DNA of 49,798 nucleotides, from positions 1 to 49,798 of the forward strand of contig CAJXPR010000013.1 in the NCBI GenBank assembly GCA_913058135.1, read 5' to 3'. Both the position numbers and the translations under genes were made by a program. Positions 7,794-15,864 of this stretch are shown here, piece by piece. The notes beneath the pieces were generated by a model. The model made no database searches and was not told the origin of the DNA. It saw only the letters and a program-made list of their open reading frames with translations. Source of the DNA: an uncultured Gammaproteobacteria bacterium. GTDB lineage: Bacteria > Pseudomonadota > Gammaproteobacteria > Pseudomonadales > Pseudohongiellaceae. How positions within the stretch are numbered: the first letter of the stretch is position 1; every line of letters starts with the position of its first letter.

Positions 7794-9833
7794 ATGAAAG
7801 AAAAAATTATGTGGGGCGTAATTGCCCTGGTCGGTGCGGTGTGTCTTGCTGTACTGGCGTTGCACCGTGGCGAAACCATCAGCGCGTTGTGGCTGGTGGT
7901 GGCAGCATTATCCGTGTATCTGATTGCCTATCGTTTTTACAGTCGTTTTATCGCTGATCGTGTCTTACAACTGAATCCCGTCCGTCCCACGCCCGCCCAC
8001 ACCATGAGCGACGGCCTGGACTACGTGCCGACTCACAAGTGGGTACTGTTCGGGCACCACTTCGCCGCCATCGCCGGCGCCGGTCCGCTGGTCGGCCCGG
8101 TGCTGGCCGCGCAGATGGGTTACCTGCCCGGCACCTTGTGGATTCTGGCCGGTGTCGTGTTTGCGGGTGCCGTGCAGGACATGATCATTCTGTTCCTCTC
8201 CACTCGCCGCAACGGTGCCTCCCTCGGCGACATGATTCGTCGCGAGATGGGCTCGGTTGCCGGTATCGTGGGTTTGATCGGCATCATGGCCATTCTGATC
8301 ATCCTGCTGGCGGTGCTTGGCATGATCGTCGTCAAGGCGCTGGTCGGCAGTCCCTGGGGCGTTTTTACGCTGGCAGCCACTATTCCGATCGCGTTGTTCA
8401 TGGGTATATATCTGCGTTACATACGGCCCGGTCAAGTCGGCGAAATTTCCGTCATCGGTTTTGTCATGCTGATACTTGCCCTGATCTACGGGCAGGCGGT
8501 TGCCGCGCACCCATACTGGGGTGAAGTCTTCAACCTTGACGGCAAGGCACTGACGCTGTGGCTGATGGGTTACGGGTTTATCGCATCCGTGTTGCCGGTC
8601 TGGTTACTGCTGGCACCACGGGACTATCTGTCCACCTTCCTGAAAATTGGCACCATCGCTGGCCTGGCCATCGGTATATTGGTGGTCAACCCGGCGCTGA
8701 AAATGCCAGCGGTCACGCCGTTCATTGACGGCAGCGGCCCGGTGTTCTCCGGCGCGCTGTTCCCGTTCCTGTTCATTACCATTGCCTGTGGTGCGGTGTC
8801 CGGCTTCCATGCGCTGGTCTCCTCCGGCACCACGCCAAAGATGATCGACAATGAGGGGCACGTGCGCCCCATCGGTTATGGCGCGATGCTGGTGGAGTCT
8901 TTCGTGGCGATCATGGCACTGATTGCAGCCTGCGTGCTGGATCCTGGCGTCTACTTCGCGCTGAACAGCGGCCCGGGTGTGATCGGCACCACCGTCGAAA
9001 GCGCATCGGCTGCCATCAGCCAATGGGGATTTGTGGTGACGCCGGACATGCTGAATCAGTTGGCCGCAGATATGGGTGAGGGCAGCATTCTGTCACGGAC
9101 CGGTGGCGCCCCCACTTTCGCGGTCGGCATGGCGTTTATTCTGTCGGAGGCGATGGGCGGCGGCACCATGATGGCGTTCTGGTACCACTTCGCCATCCTG
9201 TTCGAAGCCCTGTTCATTCTGACCACCCTGGATGCCGGTACGCGCGTTTGCCGCTTCCTGATGCAGGACCTGTTGGGCACTATGGTACCGGCCCTCAAGG
9301 ACACCAACAACATCGGCGCCAACCTGCTGGCCACCGCACTGGTGGTCGCGGGATGGGGCTACTTCCTTTATCAGGGTGTGTCGGATCCGTTTGGCGGCAT
9401 CAATACTCTGTGGGCGCTGTTTGGGATCTCCAACCAGATGCTGGCGGGCATCGCGCTGATTCTGGCGACCGTGGCACTGGTGCGTATGGGTCGGGGTCGC
9501 CTGGCCCTGGTACCGGCCGTGCCTGCGTGTTGGGTACTGATGATTACCATGTTCGCTGGCTGGCAGAAACTGTTCAGCGACATTCCTGCCATTGGTTTTC
9601 TCGCGCATGCCGAGGTCTTTGCCAGCGCCATTGCGCGCGGTGAGGTACTGGCGCCGGCGACGACCATGGCACAAATGCAGGCGGTGGTATTTAATGACCG
9701 TATTAACGCCTTCATGACAGTGTTCTTCATGATCGTGGTGGTGACAATGGTGATTTTTGCCATCAAATCCGTTCGCCAGGCGATGAAAACGCCGCCGAGC
9801 GTGGAAGCCGATCTGGTTCAAGGGTATGCGTAA
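7794..9833 (+). CDS. cstA: Carbon starvation protein CstA family transporter
   Basis: A 679-residue inner-membrane protein with many (about 16-18) hydrophobic segments, matching the CstA family. E. coli members CstA and BtsT take up peptides and/or pyruvate under nutrient limitation, probably with a proton gradient. Family segments include FGHHFAAIAGAGPLVGPVLAAQMGYLPG near the N-terminus (split over about residues 82-110), SGFHALVSSGTTPK, DAGTRVCRFLMQDLLG and LFGISNQMLAGIAL. The ATG at 7794 directly precedes MKEKIMWGVIALVG. The stop overlaps the start of the downstream YbdD/YjiX gene by one base (TAATG), the standard cstA partner arrangement. Expression may be gated by the leader hairpin. Which substrate it carries cannot be read from the sequence. 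Confidence 0.95.
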   Translation: MKEKIMWGVIALVGAVCLAVLALHRGETISALWLVVAALSVYLIAYRFYSRFIADRVLQLNPVRPTPAHTMSDGLDYVPTHKWVLFGHHFAAIAGAGPLVGPVLAAQMGYLPGTLWILAGVVFAGAVQDMIILFLSTRRNGASLGDMIRREMGSVAGIVGLIGIMAILIILLAVLGMIVVKALVGSPWGVFTLAATIPIALFMGIYLRYIRPGQVGEISVIGFVMLILALIYGQAVAAHPYWGEVFNLDGKALTLWLMGYGFIASVLPVWLLLAPRDYLSTFLKIGTIAGLAIGILVVNPALKMPAVTPFIDGSGPVFSGALFPFLFITIACGAVSGFHALVSSGTTPKMIDNEGHVRPIGYGAMLVESFVAIMALIAACVLDPGVYFALNSGPGVIGTTVESASAAISQWGFVVTPDMLNQLAADMGEGSILSRTGGAPTFAVGMAFILSEAMGGGTMMAFWYHFAILFEALFILTTLDAGTRVCRFLMQDLLGTMVPALKDTNNIGANLLATALVVAGWGYFLYQGVSDPFGGINTLWALFGISNQMLAGIALILATVALVRMGRGRLALVPAVPACWVLMITMFAGWQKLFSDIPAIGFLAHAEVFASAIARGEVLAPATTMAQMQAVVFNDRINAFMTVFFMIVVVTMVIFAIKSVRQAMKTPPSVEADLVQGYA

Positions 9834-10066
9834 TGAAACCACTTCCGGAACACGCTTCCCTTAAACAATCGTTGCAATACGGGCTGGGCATGACTGCCCA
9901 GACCCTGCGTCTGATGATTGGCGTCGGCGACTATGACGCCTATGTTGCACATATGCAGGGGCATCATCCTGATGCCCCTGTGCTAGACTACGCGGCATGG
10001 TATCGTAATCGCGTCGAGGCACGTTATGGCGGCGGAGATGGCAAGGTCAGCCGCTGCCCCTGTTAG
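9833..10066 (+). CDS. YbdD/YjiX family small protein
   Basis: A 77-residue protein of the YbdD/YjiX (DUF466) family, nearly always encoded directly after cstA or btsT. Landmarks are LRLMIGVGDYDAYVAHM, the HPD in HHPDAPVLDY, and the Arg-rich C-terminal part YRNRVEARYGG. In the E. coli BtsT system the small partner YjiX is reported as needed for transport; the same role here is inference. It starts within the stop codon of cstA, indicating translational coupling. The last seven residues after GGGDG are unusual for the family and Cys-containing (KVSRCPC). Confidence 0.92.
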   Translation: MKPLPEHASLKQSLQYGLGMTAQTLRLMIGVGDYDAYVAHMQGHHPDAPVLDYAAWYRNRVEARYGGGDGKVSRCPC

Positions 10067-10101
10067 TCTGTTGGCGTGCATCGCAACAGGGAGAAGCTAT
10101 C

Positions 10102-10824
10102 TTGAAAACCATCGGACTACTCGGCGGTATGAGCTGGGAATCTACACAAAGCTACTATCGGGCGCTCAACGAGGGCATCAAGACCGGACTGGGCGGCTTG
10201 CATTCGGCTAAGATTGCCTTGTACAGCGTGGATTTTGCCGAAATAGAAACCCTGCAGCACCAGGGCGAGTGGGACAAAACCGCTGACATTCTGGGCAATG
10301 CGGCATTGTCGGTGCAGCACGCCGGCGCCGACTTTCTGTTGATCTGTACCAACACCATGCACAAGGTTGCCCCTCAGATTCAGGCCAGGATTGATATCCC
10401 CGTTCTGCACATTGCCGATGCCACGGCCAATGTGCTGATTGCTGATGGCATCACACGTGTCGGCCTGCTGGGGACCCGCTTCACCATGGAACAGGACTTT
10501 TACAAAGCGCGTTTGCAGGCACAGGGTATTGATGTGCTGATTCCGAATGAAGACGACCGCACGACCATACACGACGTGATCTATTCGGAACTGTGTCTGG
10601 GGGTTATCAACAACACCTCAAAACAGCGTTTTCTGGACATCGTTTCCCGGCTCGCCGCCAGCGGTGCGCAGGCCATCATACTGGGGTGCACCGAAATCGC
10701 GTTATTGATTCAGCAGCAGGACACCGATGTTCCGCTGTACGACACCACGGCGATTCACGCCAGGCAGGCAATCGCCGTGGCATTAAACAAGACCCCGTTG
10801 CCGGATCGTATCGGCGCAGACTAG
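10102..10824 (+). CDS. Aspartate/glutamate racemase family protein (YgeA-like)
   Basis: A 240-residue cytoplasmic, PLP-independent amino-acid racemase. The two catalytic cysteines are visible: LICTNTMHK (about Cys82) and ILGCTEIAL (about Cys196). The N-terminal KTIGLLGGMSWEST is the family hallmark, and length is normal. The start is a TTG at 10102, supported by AGGGAG eight bases upstream and by exact N-terminal alignment with the family; no ATG is available. E. coli YgeA has broad racemase activity with homoserine favoured, so the substrate here is open. A D-amino-acid dehydrogenase lies 2.3 kb downstream, giving a possible link between D-amino acid production and oxidation. Its stop shares the palindrome CTAG with the convergent gene. 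Confidence 0.9.
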   Translation: MKTIGLLGGMSWESTQSYYRALNEGIKTGLGGLHSAKIALYSVDFAEIETLQHQGEWDKTADILGNAALSVQHAGADFLLICTNTMHKVAPQIQARIDIPVLHIADATANVLIADGITRVGLLGTRFTMEQDFYKARLQAQGIDVLIPNEDDRTTIHDVIYSELCLGVINNTSKQRFLDIVSRLAASGAQAIILGCTEIALLIQQQDTDVPLYDTTAIHARQAIAVALNKTPLPDRIGAD

Positions 10825-11249
10825 CCCGTGAACAGACGACTGGCGAGCCACATGAGCACTGCGTAGCGCAGGCCCTTGCCTGCCAATACCAGCACTACGA
10901 ACACACTGAAGCGCATACGCAATATACCCGCTACAAAGGTCAACGGGTCGCCCACCACAGGCAACCAGGCAAATAGCAGGCTCCAGTAACCATAACGCTT
11001 GAAATGCTGCTGCGCTCGCTGCAAACTGTCGCTGCTGACGGGAAACCAGCGCCGGTGCTGAAAACGCAGAATCTCGCGACCCAGATACCAGTTGACACAG
11101 GAGCCCAGGGTATTTCCCGCCGTTGCTGACAACCACAACAGCAGCGGACTCAGCCCCTGCTGAAACAGCGCCAGTAGCAGAACCTCGGAGGAGGCAGGCA
11201 GCAGCGTGGCGGCGATGAAGCCGGTTATAAAAAGTGAAAGGTAAGACAA
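10821..11249 (-). CDS. YqaA/DedA-like (SNARE-associated) membrane protein
   Basis: A 142-residue inner-membrane protein of the YqaA branch of the DedA/VTT family, with about four hydrophobic segments. Motifs include LPASSEVLLLAL near the N-terminus, TAGNTLGSCVNWYLGR, and FAWLPVVGDPLTFVAGILRM, where Pro and Asp of GDPLT are the family's conserved polar membrane residues. DedA relatives have been linked to lipid flipping and proton-driven membrane homeostasis; the YqaA branch itself is uncharacterised. It is convergent with the racemase gene, and the two stop codons are read from the same CTAG on opposite strands (10821-10824). The upstream gap of 103 bp to DUF2835 is divergent. Confidence 0.88.
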   Translation of the reverse strand: MSYLSLFITGFIAATLLPASSEVLLLALFQQGLSPLLLWLSATAGNTLGSCVNWYLGREILRFQHRRWFPVSSDSLQRAQQHFKRYGYWSLLFAWLPVVGDPLTFVAGILRMRFSVFVVLVLAGKGLRYAVLMWLASRLFTG

Positions 11250-11352
11250 GTGGCACTCTTAATGCTTTGCTATTCAGATTCGGGTAGCCTGGCTGGGGGA
11301 CCAGACAAATTATCGCGGGTGATGTGCCCGCCGGACAGACCGGTTCATACTC

Positions 11353-11583
11353 ATGCCCAATATCCTGATTGTTGATCTGCGCATCAGTGCCGACGAATTT
11401 CTGCGGCACTATCAGGGCTCGGCCCGTCACGTCTCCTGCCGCGCGCGTGACGGTCGGCGCGTGCAGTTCCCCACCTCCATCCTGCAACGCTTTGTCAGCC
11501 ATGAGGGCATCCGGGGCAGTTTCCGACTGGAGCTGGATGACAATAACAAGCTGATTTCAGTGTCGCAGATCGGCAAGCCCTGA
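11353..11583 (+). CDS. DUF2835 family protein
   Basis: A 76-residue protein matching DUF2835, a small gammaproteobacterial family without known function. Characteristic segments are ISADEFLRHYQGSARHV, DGRRVQFPTSILQRFV, then GIRGSFRLELDDNNKLISV. It is predicted soluble and cytoplasmic, with no Cys-rich or enzyme motif. The start ATG at 11353 gives the family N-terminus. The gene stands alone, divergent from the YqaA-like gene and convergent with the aldolase gene only 8 bp beyond its stop. Confidence 0.88.
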   Translation: MPNILIVDLRISADEFLRHYQGSARHVSCRARDGRRVQFPTSILQRFVSHEGIRGSFRLELDDNNKLISVSQIGKP

Positions 11584-11591
11584 CGCCCTTT

Positions 11592-12359
11592 TCAGGTCCG
11601 GTAGCTCGCGTCCTTGGCATCCAGCGTACGCATCAGGCCCGGCCACAATAGCGGCGCCACTTTGGGTAAGGTCTCGGACTGTTTGCGGGTAGTGTCAATG
11701 GCCTGCTGGGAAGGCATGCACAGTTCACCGCCGGCCTGGGCGCGTATCTGCTTTTCACAGGCGTTTTCCAGAAAATACATCAGCGTAAAGGCTTCAGGAA
11801 CGGTCTTGCCGACGGTCAGCGTGCCGTGATTGCGCAGAATCATGATGTCCTTGTCGCCCAGATCCTGAACGATGCGCTCACGTTCATCCAGGTTCAGTGC
11901 CACACCTTCATAGTCGTGATAGGCAATGCGCGGATGCACCAGCATGGCCGTCTGGGTGATCGGCAACAGGCCCTCTTTCTGCGCGGACACTGCCGTGCCG
12001 GCGTGATTGTGCAGATGCATGACACTGCCGGCGTCTTCGCGGGCCATGTGGATGGCGCTGTGAATGGTAAACCCGGCGGGGTTCACCTTGTAACCATTGT
12101 CCGACATGATCTCGCCCTGCTGATCCACCTTGACCAGCGAGGACGCGGTAATTTCATGAAACATCATGCCATAGGGATTGATCAGAAAATGGTGATCACC
12201 GCCGGGGACACGCGCCGACAGATGCGTAAAGATCAGGTCATCCCAGCCAAAATGCGCAACCAGCCGATAGGCAGCGGCCAGTTCTATCCTGACCTGCCAC
12301 TCTTCGTCGCTGATATGAGATGGGCGCGAGTTGAAGATATCTTTGGCATTGGCACTCAT
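11592..12359 (-). CDS. Class II aldolase/adducin family protein
   Basis: A 255-residue protein of the class II aldolase/adducin fold, a zinc-dependent family including fuculose-phosphate aldolase and several decarboxylase-like enzymes. Metal-site histidines are visible in VMHLHNHAGTAV and in LRNHGTLTVG. FTHLSARVPG near the N-terminus and the C-terminal DASYRT fit the branch often annotated simply as class II aldolase. The ATG at 12359 is preceded by GGAG at six bases. An in-frame start 30 codons upstream has no ribosome site and adds non-family sequence. The substrate is unknown; no sugar-phosphate pathway gene is adjacent. Confidence 0.88.
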   Translation of the reverse strand: MSANAKDIFNSRPSHISDEEWQVRIELAAAYRLVAHFGWDDLIFTHLSARVPGGDHHFLINPYGMMFHEITASSLVKVDQQGEIMSDNGYKVNPAGFTIHSAIHMAREDAGSVMHLHNHAGTAVSAQKEGLLPITQTAMLVHPRIAYHDYEGVALNLDERERIVQDLGDKDIMILRNHGTLTVGKTVPEAFTLMYFLENACEKQIRAQAGGELCMPSQQAIDTTRKQSETLPKVAPLLWPGLMRTLDAKDASYRT

Positions 12360-12512
12360 GGGCAGCTCCGTGTCGTTAATCACAATGGGAGTGATTGTTG
12401 CGTGTTGCGCCGGCGGATTCCAGTCCTTTTTACCCTGTCTGACCGGCATTTCACTGCCGCTGGCGACAGATTGGCATCAATATGCTGACTGAGCGCAAGC
12501 TGTCTCAGAATT

Positions 12513-13019
12513 TTACACGATGTCCGGCGTATCGTCGGGCACGGGCAGCTCGAGGGTTTCCTTGATCTCCTCCATGACGATGTAACTTTTGGACTCGCGT
12601 ACGCCAGGCAGTTTCAGCAGAATGTCCCCGAGCAGTTTACGATACGAGGCCATTTCCGAAATTCTGGCCTTGACCAGATAGTCAAAATCCCCGGACACCA
12701 GATGACACTCCAGAACATGCGGCAATTTAATGGCGGCTTTGCGAAAATCCTCAAAAATGCTGGCTGACTTGGACGTCAGGCTGATCTCGACAAACACCAG
12801 CAGATTGGCCTGCAATTTCTGCGGATTCAGGCGGGCGCCGTAACTCAGGATAAATTTTTCCCGCTCCAGACGTTTGACCCGCTCCATGCATGGGGTGGTG
12901 GATAGCCCGACCCGTTCACCCAGATCTACATAGGATATACGTCCTTCACGCTGCATGATGCGCAGGATCTGGCGATCAATCTTGTCCAGCTCGCGGCTGG
13001 AGGCTCTGCGAGTTTTCAC
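12513..13019 (-). CDS. Lrp/AsnC family transcriptional regulator
   Basis: A 168-residue regulator with an N-terminal winged helix-turn-helix (DKIDRQILRIMQREGRIS followed by YVDLGERVGLSTTPCMERVKRL) and a C-terminal RAM ligand-binding domain (VECHLVSGDFDYLVKARI is close to the family consensus VxxxxxVTGxxDYLLxV). Such proteins sense amino acids as octamers or dimers. It is divergent from dadA, an arrangement seen for DadR-type regulators responding to alanine, so control of dadA is likely. The start is GTG at 13019, with AGGA seven bases upstream. Two near-identical direct repeats lie immediately upstream of its start codon. Confidence 0.92.
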   Translation of the reverse strand: MKTRRASSRELDKIDRQILRIMQREGRISYVDLGERVGLSTTPCMERVKRLEREKFILSYGARLNPQKLQANLLVFVEISLTSKSASIFEDFRKAAIKLPHVLECHLVSGDFDYLVKARISEMASYRKLLGDILLKLPGVRESKSYIVMEEIKETLELPVPDDTPDIV

Positions 13020-13020
13020 G

Positions 13021-13069
13021 TTTTATTCCTGCATTAGCCACAAAAGACAGTGTTTTATCCTGCATTAGC
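13021..13069. promoter_or_regulatory. Direct repeats between lrp-type gene and dadA (candidate operators)
   Basis: TTTTATTCCTGCATTAGC at 13021-13038 recurs as TTTTATCCTGCATTAGC at 13053-13069. The shared core CCTGCATTAGC is offset by 31 bp, about three helical turns, so both copies face the same side of DNA, as expected for an Lrp-family protein. The first copy abuts the GTG start of the regulator and contains its ribosome site, consistent with autoregulation. Confidence 0.55.
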
Positions 13070-13160
13070 ACTTTCAATCAGAAAATACACGCAGTGGACT
13101 CATCTTACAATAGCTCCATCGTCCACCCACCAATTGACGGGTAAACGACTGGAGTTTTTT

Positions 13161-14516
13161 ATGCAGAACGCACACCCCGGACACAGCATTATTCTTGGCG
13201 CCGGTGTTATTGGCATTACCAGCGCCTGGTACCTGGCCAAAGCCGGGCATCAGGTGACTGTGCTTGACCGCCAGCCTGGCCCGGCACAGGAGACCAGCTT
13301 TGCCAATGCAGGCATGGTATCACCCGGATATTCTGCGCCGTGGGCGGCGCCAGGCGTGCCGCTGAAAGCCATCAAATGGTTGCTGTCCAAACACGCGCCG
13401 CTGGCCATCCGTCCAACGGCGGACCTGAATCAGTATCGCTGGATGTGGCAGATGCTGCGCAACTGCACGGCTGACCGATACGCTACCAACAAGCAACGCA
13501 TGATGCGCCTGGCCGACCACAGCCGGCAGTGCCTGATCGAACTGCGCTCGGAAACCGGCATTGACTATGAGCAGCGCCAGCACGGCACGCTGCAATTGTT
13601 CCGGACCCAAAAGCAGCTGGATGCTGCGGCAAAGGACATCGATGTATTGCAACAGCTGGGGGTGCCTTTTGAGTTGCTGGACAAAGCCGGCTGCGTACGT
13701 GCCGAGCCGGGACTGGCCAGCAGTCAGAGCAAATTTGTCGGTGGATTGCGTCTGCCGCTGGATGAAACCGGCGATTGCCAGTTGTTTACCGCCGAGCTTG
13801 AGACCCGTTGCCGCGCACTGGGAGTCCGCTTCCAATACGGTTGCGACATCAACTCGCTAAGCAGCGATGGCCAGCGCATTACTGGCGTTGACATTGCGAC
13901 CCGAGAAGGCGACCGGCACACCCTGCACGCCGACAATTTTGTGCTGGCCCTGGGGAGTTACTCGCCTGAGTTGCTTCGCCCCCTGGGTATTGATCTGCCG
14001 GTGTATCCGGTCAAGGGCTATTCACTGACCGTACCAGTGCGCGACAGCAGCCGGGCGCCGACATCCACCATCATGGATGAAACCTACAAGGTGGCCATTA
14101 CCCGGTTTGCTGACCGCATCCGGGTTGGCGGTACGGCGGAACTGGCGGGCTTTGACCTGCGGCTGCGCCAGAAGCCGCTGGCAACATTGAGGATGGTGGT
14201 CAACGACCTGTTCCCCGGCGGCGGCGACAACACTGACACCCGGTACTGGGCAGGTCTGCGACCAATGACGCCAGACGGCACCCCCGTCGTCGGCGCGACC
14301 GCCTTGGACAATCTGTTTCTGAACACGGGGCACGGTACTCTGGGCTGGACGATGTCGTGCGGCTCGGCTCAGGTGCTGGCCGACATCATCGACAGCCGGC
14401 GCCCGGCCATCGACACTCAGGGTCTGGACATCAGTCGCTACGGACGCCGGTCGCAACCTGGTCATGGTACCCGTGCGCTACCAGGACAAGGCAAAGACAA
14501 GCCTGCCTACTCCTGA
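13161..14516 (+). CDS. dadA: D-amino acid dehydrogenase, small subunit type (DadA)
   Basis: A 451-residue flavoprotein of the DadA branch of the DAO family. It oxidatively deaminates D-amino acids such as D-alanine to keto acids, feeding electrons to the respiratory chain at the inner membrane face. The FAD-binding dinucleotide motif is [20 protein letters not shown] near residue 10. Other marks are [30 protein letters not shown], and the C-terminal [16 protein letters not shown] with [13 protein letters not shown]. The ATG at 13161 has GGAG at six bases; the frame is open 37 codons upstream, but without a start signal. It is divergent from the Lrp regulator, whose candidate sites lie in the 141-bp gap. 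It may use D-amino acids from the racemase nearby, or from peptidoglycan. Confidence 0.95.
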   Translation: MQNAHPGHSIILGAGVIGITSAWYLAKAGHQVTVLDRQPGPAQETSFANAGMVSPGYSAPWAAPGVPLKAIKWLLSKHAPLAIRPTADLNQYRWMWQMLRNCTADRYATNKQRMMRLADHSRQCLIELRSETGIDYEQRQHGTLQLFRTQKQLDAAAKDIDVLQQLGVPFELLDKAGCVRAEPGLASSQSKFVGGLRLPLDETGDCQLFTAELETRCRALGVRFQYGCDINSLSSDGQRITGVDIATREGDRHTLHADNFVLALGSYSPELLRPLGIDLPVYPVKGYSLTVPVRDSSRAPTSTIMDETYKVAITRFADRIRVGGTAELAGFDLRLRQKPLATLRMVVNDLFPGGGDNTDTRYWAGLRPMTPDGTPVVGATALDNLFLNTGHGTLGWTMSCGSAQVLADIIDSRRPAIDTQGLDISRYGRRSQPGHGTRALPGQGKDKPAYS

Positions 14517-14522
14517 AAAACA

Positions 14523-14589
14523 TATATGCAACCTTGTGGTTGCATATAGCAATTCTCCTGGTTTACCATAAACGCAACCAGGAGGTTGC
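14523..14589 (+). promoter_or_regulatory. Two matching palindromes around the SRPBCC-ArsR promoter
   Basis: Operator 1 is an 11-bp-arm palindrome (14523-14548) centred on GCAACC-TTGT-GGTTGC (14528-14543). Operator 2 is GCAACC-AGGA-GGTTGC (14574-14589), with the same arms and the same 4-base spacer. In operator 2 the spacer plus right arm forms the AGGAGG Shine-Dalgarno of the first gene. A plausible promoter lies across them: -35 TTGCAT (14540-14545) inside operator 1 and -10 TACCAT (14564-14569). The downstream ArsR protein is the obvious candidate ligand. Operator 1 could also act as a terminator-like stem for dadA, but no T-tract follows. Confidence 0.7.
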
Positions 14590-14591
14590 TT

Positions 14592-15047
14592 ATGAACACA
14601 CAAGACAAAATTGTCAAAGTTGTTGAAATCAAGGCCCCGGTGTCGCGGGTCTGGCAGGCACTGACCGACTACCGTCAGTTTGGTCAGTGGTTCTGCGTGG
14701 ATCTGAATGAACCGTTTGCCCCGGGGTCACGCTCCACCGGTCTGACCACCTATCCCGGTTACGAAGGTCATGAGTGGCTGGCAAAGATCGAAACCATGGA
14801 ACCGGAAGCCCTGTTCTCTTTCCACTGGCATCATGAGGACATCGAACCGGGTCTGCCTCCGGCGCAGCAGCCCACCACACGAGTGGAATTCAGGCTGGAA
14901 GAAACCGGCGACGGCACGCGCCTGACCATTACCGAGTCGGGCTTTGCGGCACTGCCGGAAACCAAACGTATTGAAGCCATCCGCCTCAACACCCAGGGCT
15001 GGGATATTCAGGCGAAACAGATCAGCGATTATGTCCTTGCCCACTGA
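14592..15047 (+). CDS. SRPBCC (AHSA1-like) family protein
   Basis: A 151-residue protein of the START/Bet v1-like SRPBCC superfamily in the AHSA1/CalC branch, which forms a hydrophobic ligand pocket. Marks are the N-terminal VVEIKAPVSRVWQALTDYRQFGQWF, here split over about residues 9-33, then FSFHWH in the middle and RLTITESGF before the C-terminal helix. It has no catalytic motif that I can name; the ligand is unknown. The ATG at 14592 follows AGGAGG. Its last 17 bases overlap the start of the ArsR gene, the common SRPBCC-ArsR pair arrangement, implying coupled translation and shared autoregulation. Confidence 0.9.
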   Translation: MNTQDKIVKVVEIKAPVSRVWQALTDYRQFGQWFCVDLNEPFAPGSRSTGLTTYPGYEGHEWLAKIETMEPEALFSFHWHHEDIEPGLPPAQQPTTRVEFRLEETGDGTRLTITESGFAALPETKRIEAIRLNTQGWDIQAKQISDYVLAH

Positions 15048-15378
15048 TCCGGCGCAGCTGCAGGAAACGGCGCCGGTCTTTGCTGCCCTGGGTGACAGCA
15101 CGAGACTGGCTCTGCTGGCCAGACTGCAGGATGGCAGAGCACACGCCATCGTCGACCTGACCGAGGGCAGCGGACTGAGCCGGCAGGCGATCAGCAAACA
15201 CCTGAACGTCTTGCAGGCCGCCGGCCTGGTCAGGCAGCAGCGGGTTGGCCGTGAACGTCGTTATCTGTTCCACCCCAAAGGCATTGAGCGCGCCAGAACC
15301 TATCTGGAAACGGCATCAGCGCAATGGGATGCGGCGATCACGCGACTCAAACTGTTTGCCGAACAGGACATCGACTGA
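15031..15378 (+). CDS. ArsR family transcriptional regulator
   Basis: A 115-residue winged-helix repressor of the ArsR/SmtB superfamily. The helix-turn-helix reads FAALGDSTRLALLARLQDG, then GLSRQAISKHLNVLQAAGLV and a wing VGRERRYLFHPKG. No CxC or other metal-site cysteines are present (no cysteine is seen in the protein), so it belongs to the non-metal group usually paired with SRPBCC proteins. The ATG at 15031 is chosen over upstream in-frame starts because it gives the family N-terminus and overlaps the preceding gene in the usual way. It probably represses its own operon by binding the two GCAACC-n4-GGTTGC palindromes. Confidence 0.92.
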   Translation: MSLPTDPAQLQETAPVFAALGDSTRLALLARLQDGRAHAIVDLTEGSGLSRQAISKHLNVLQAAGLVRQQRVGRERRYLFHPKGIERARTYLETASAQWDAAITRLKLFAEQDID

Positions 15379-15387
15379 GCGCGTGAT

Positions 15388-15843
15388 TCACACCGCCTTG
15401 AGGATGATGTCCCATTCAGCCTGGCTGACCGGCATCACCGACAGGCGGCTGCCTTTTTTGACCAGCGCCAGATCGGCCAGGCCTGGCAAGGACTTCAATT
15501 CCTCCAGGGGCAGCAGCCGCGACAGCCTGTCGACAAAGACCATGTCGACAGCCTGCCAACGCGGCCTGTCCGCCGGACTTTTGCTATCAAAATAAGGTGA
15601 CGCCGGATCAAACTGCGCCGGATCAGGATAGGCCGCGCGCACCACTTTGACGATACCGGCGATACCAATATGTTTGCAACTGGAATGGTAGATAAACACC
15701 TCATCGCCCACTGCCATGTCGCTCAGAAAATTACGCGCCTGATAGTTGCGCACACCTTCCCAGACGATGGCACGTCGCGGGTCAGCAGCGAAGTCATCAA
15801 TACCGCATTCATCCGGTTCGGTTTTTGCCAGCCACTTTGCCAT
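15388..15843 (-). CDS. EVE domain-containing protein
   Basis: A 151-residue single-domain EVE protein, related to human THYN1 and to the PUA/YTH fold, which recognises modified bases in nucleic acids. Signatures include the N-terminal AKWLAKTEPDECGIDDF, WEGVRNYQARNFL, VGDEVFIYHSSC, the GIAGIVKVVRAAYPDP strand pair, and WQAVDMVFV. The ATG at 15843 (AGAGGG nine bases upstream) gives the conserved start; the frame's TTG two codons earlier is disfavoured. Bacterial members are often solitary like this one, and function is unresolved. It is convergent with the ArsR gene, nine bp apart. Confidence 0.92.
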   Translation of the reverse strand: MAKWLAKTEPDECGIDDFAADPRRAIVWEGVRNYQARNFLSDMAVGDEVFIYHSSCKHIGIAGIVKVVRAAYPDPAQFDPASPYFDSKSPADRPRWQAVDMVFVDRLSRLLPLEELKSLPGLADLALVKKGSRLSVMPVSQAEWDIILKAV

Positions 15844-15864
15844 CGCCAATAACCCTCTTGCCGA

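Noticed and set aside
13050-13160. 37-codon N-terminal extension of DadA
   Set aside because: It covers a candidate operator, has no ribosome site, and FAD-binding motif spacing fits the start at 13161.
14523-14548. Palindrome as a dadA terminator
   Set aside because: The stem is AT-rich at its base and lacks a T-tract; its twin near the next gene makes an operator more likely.
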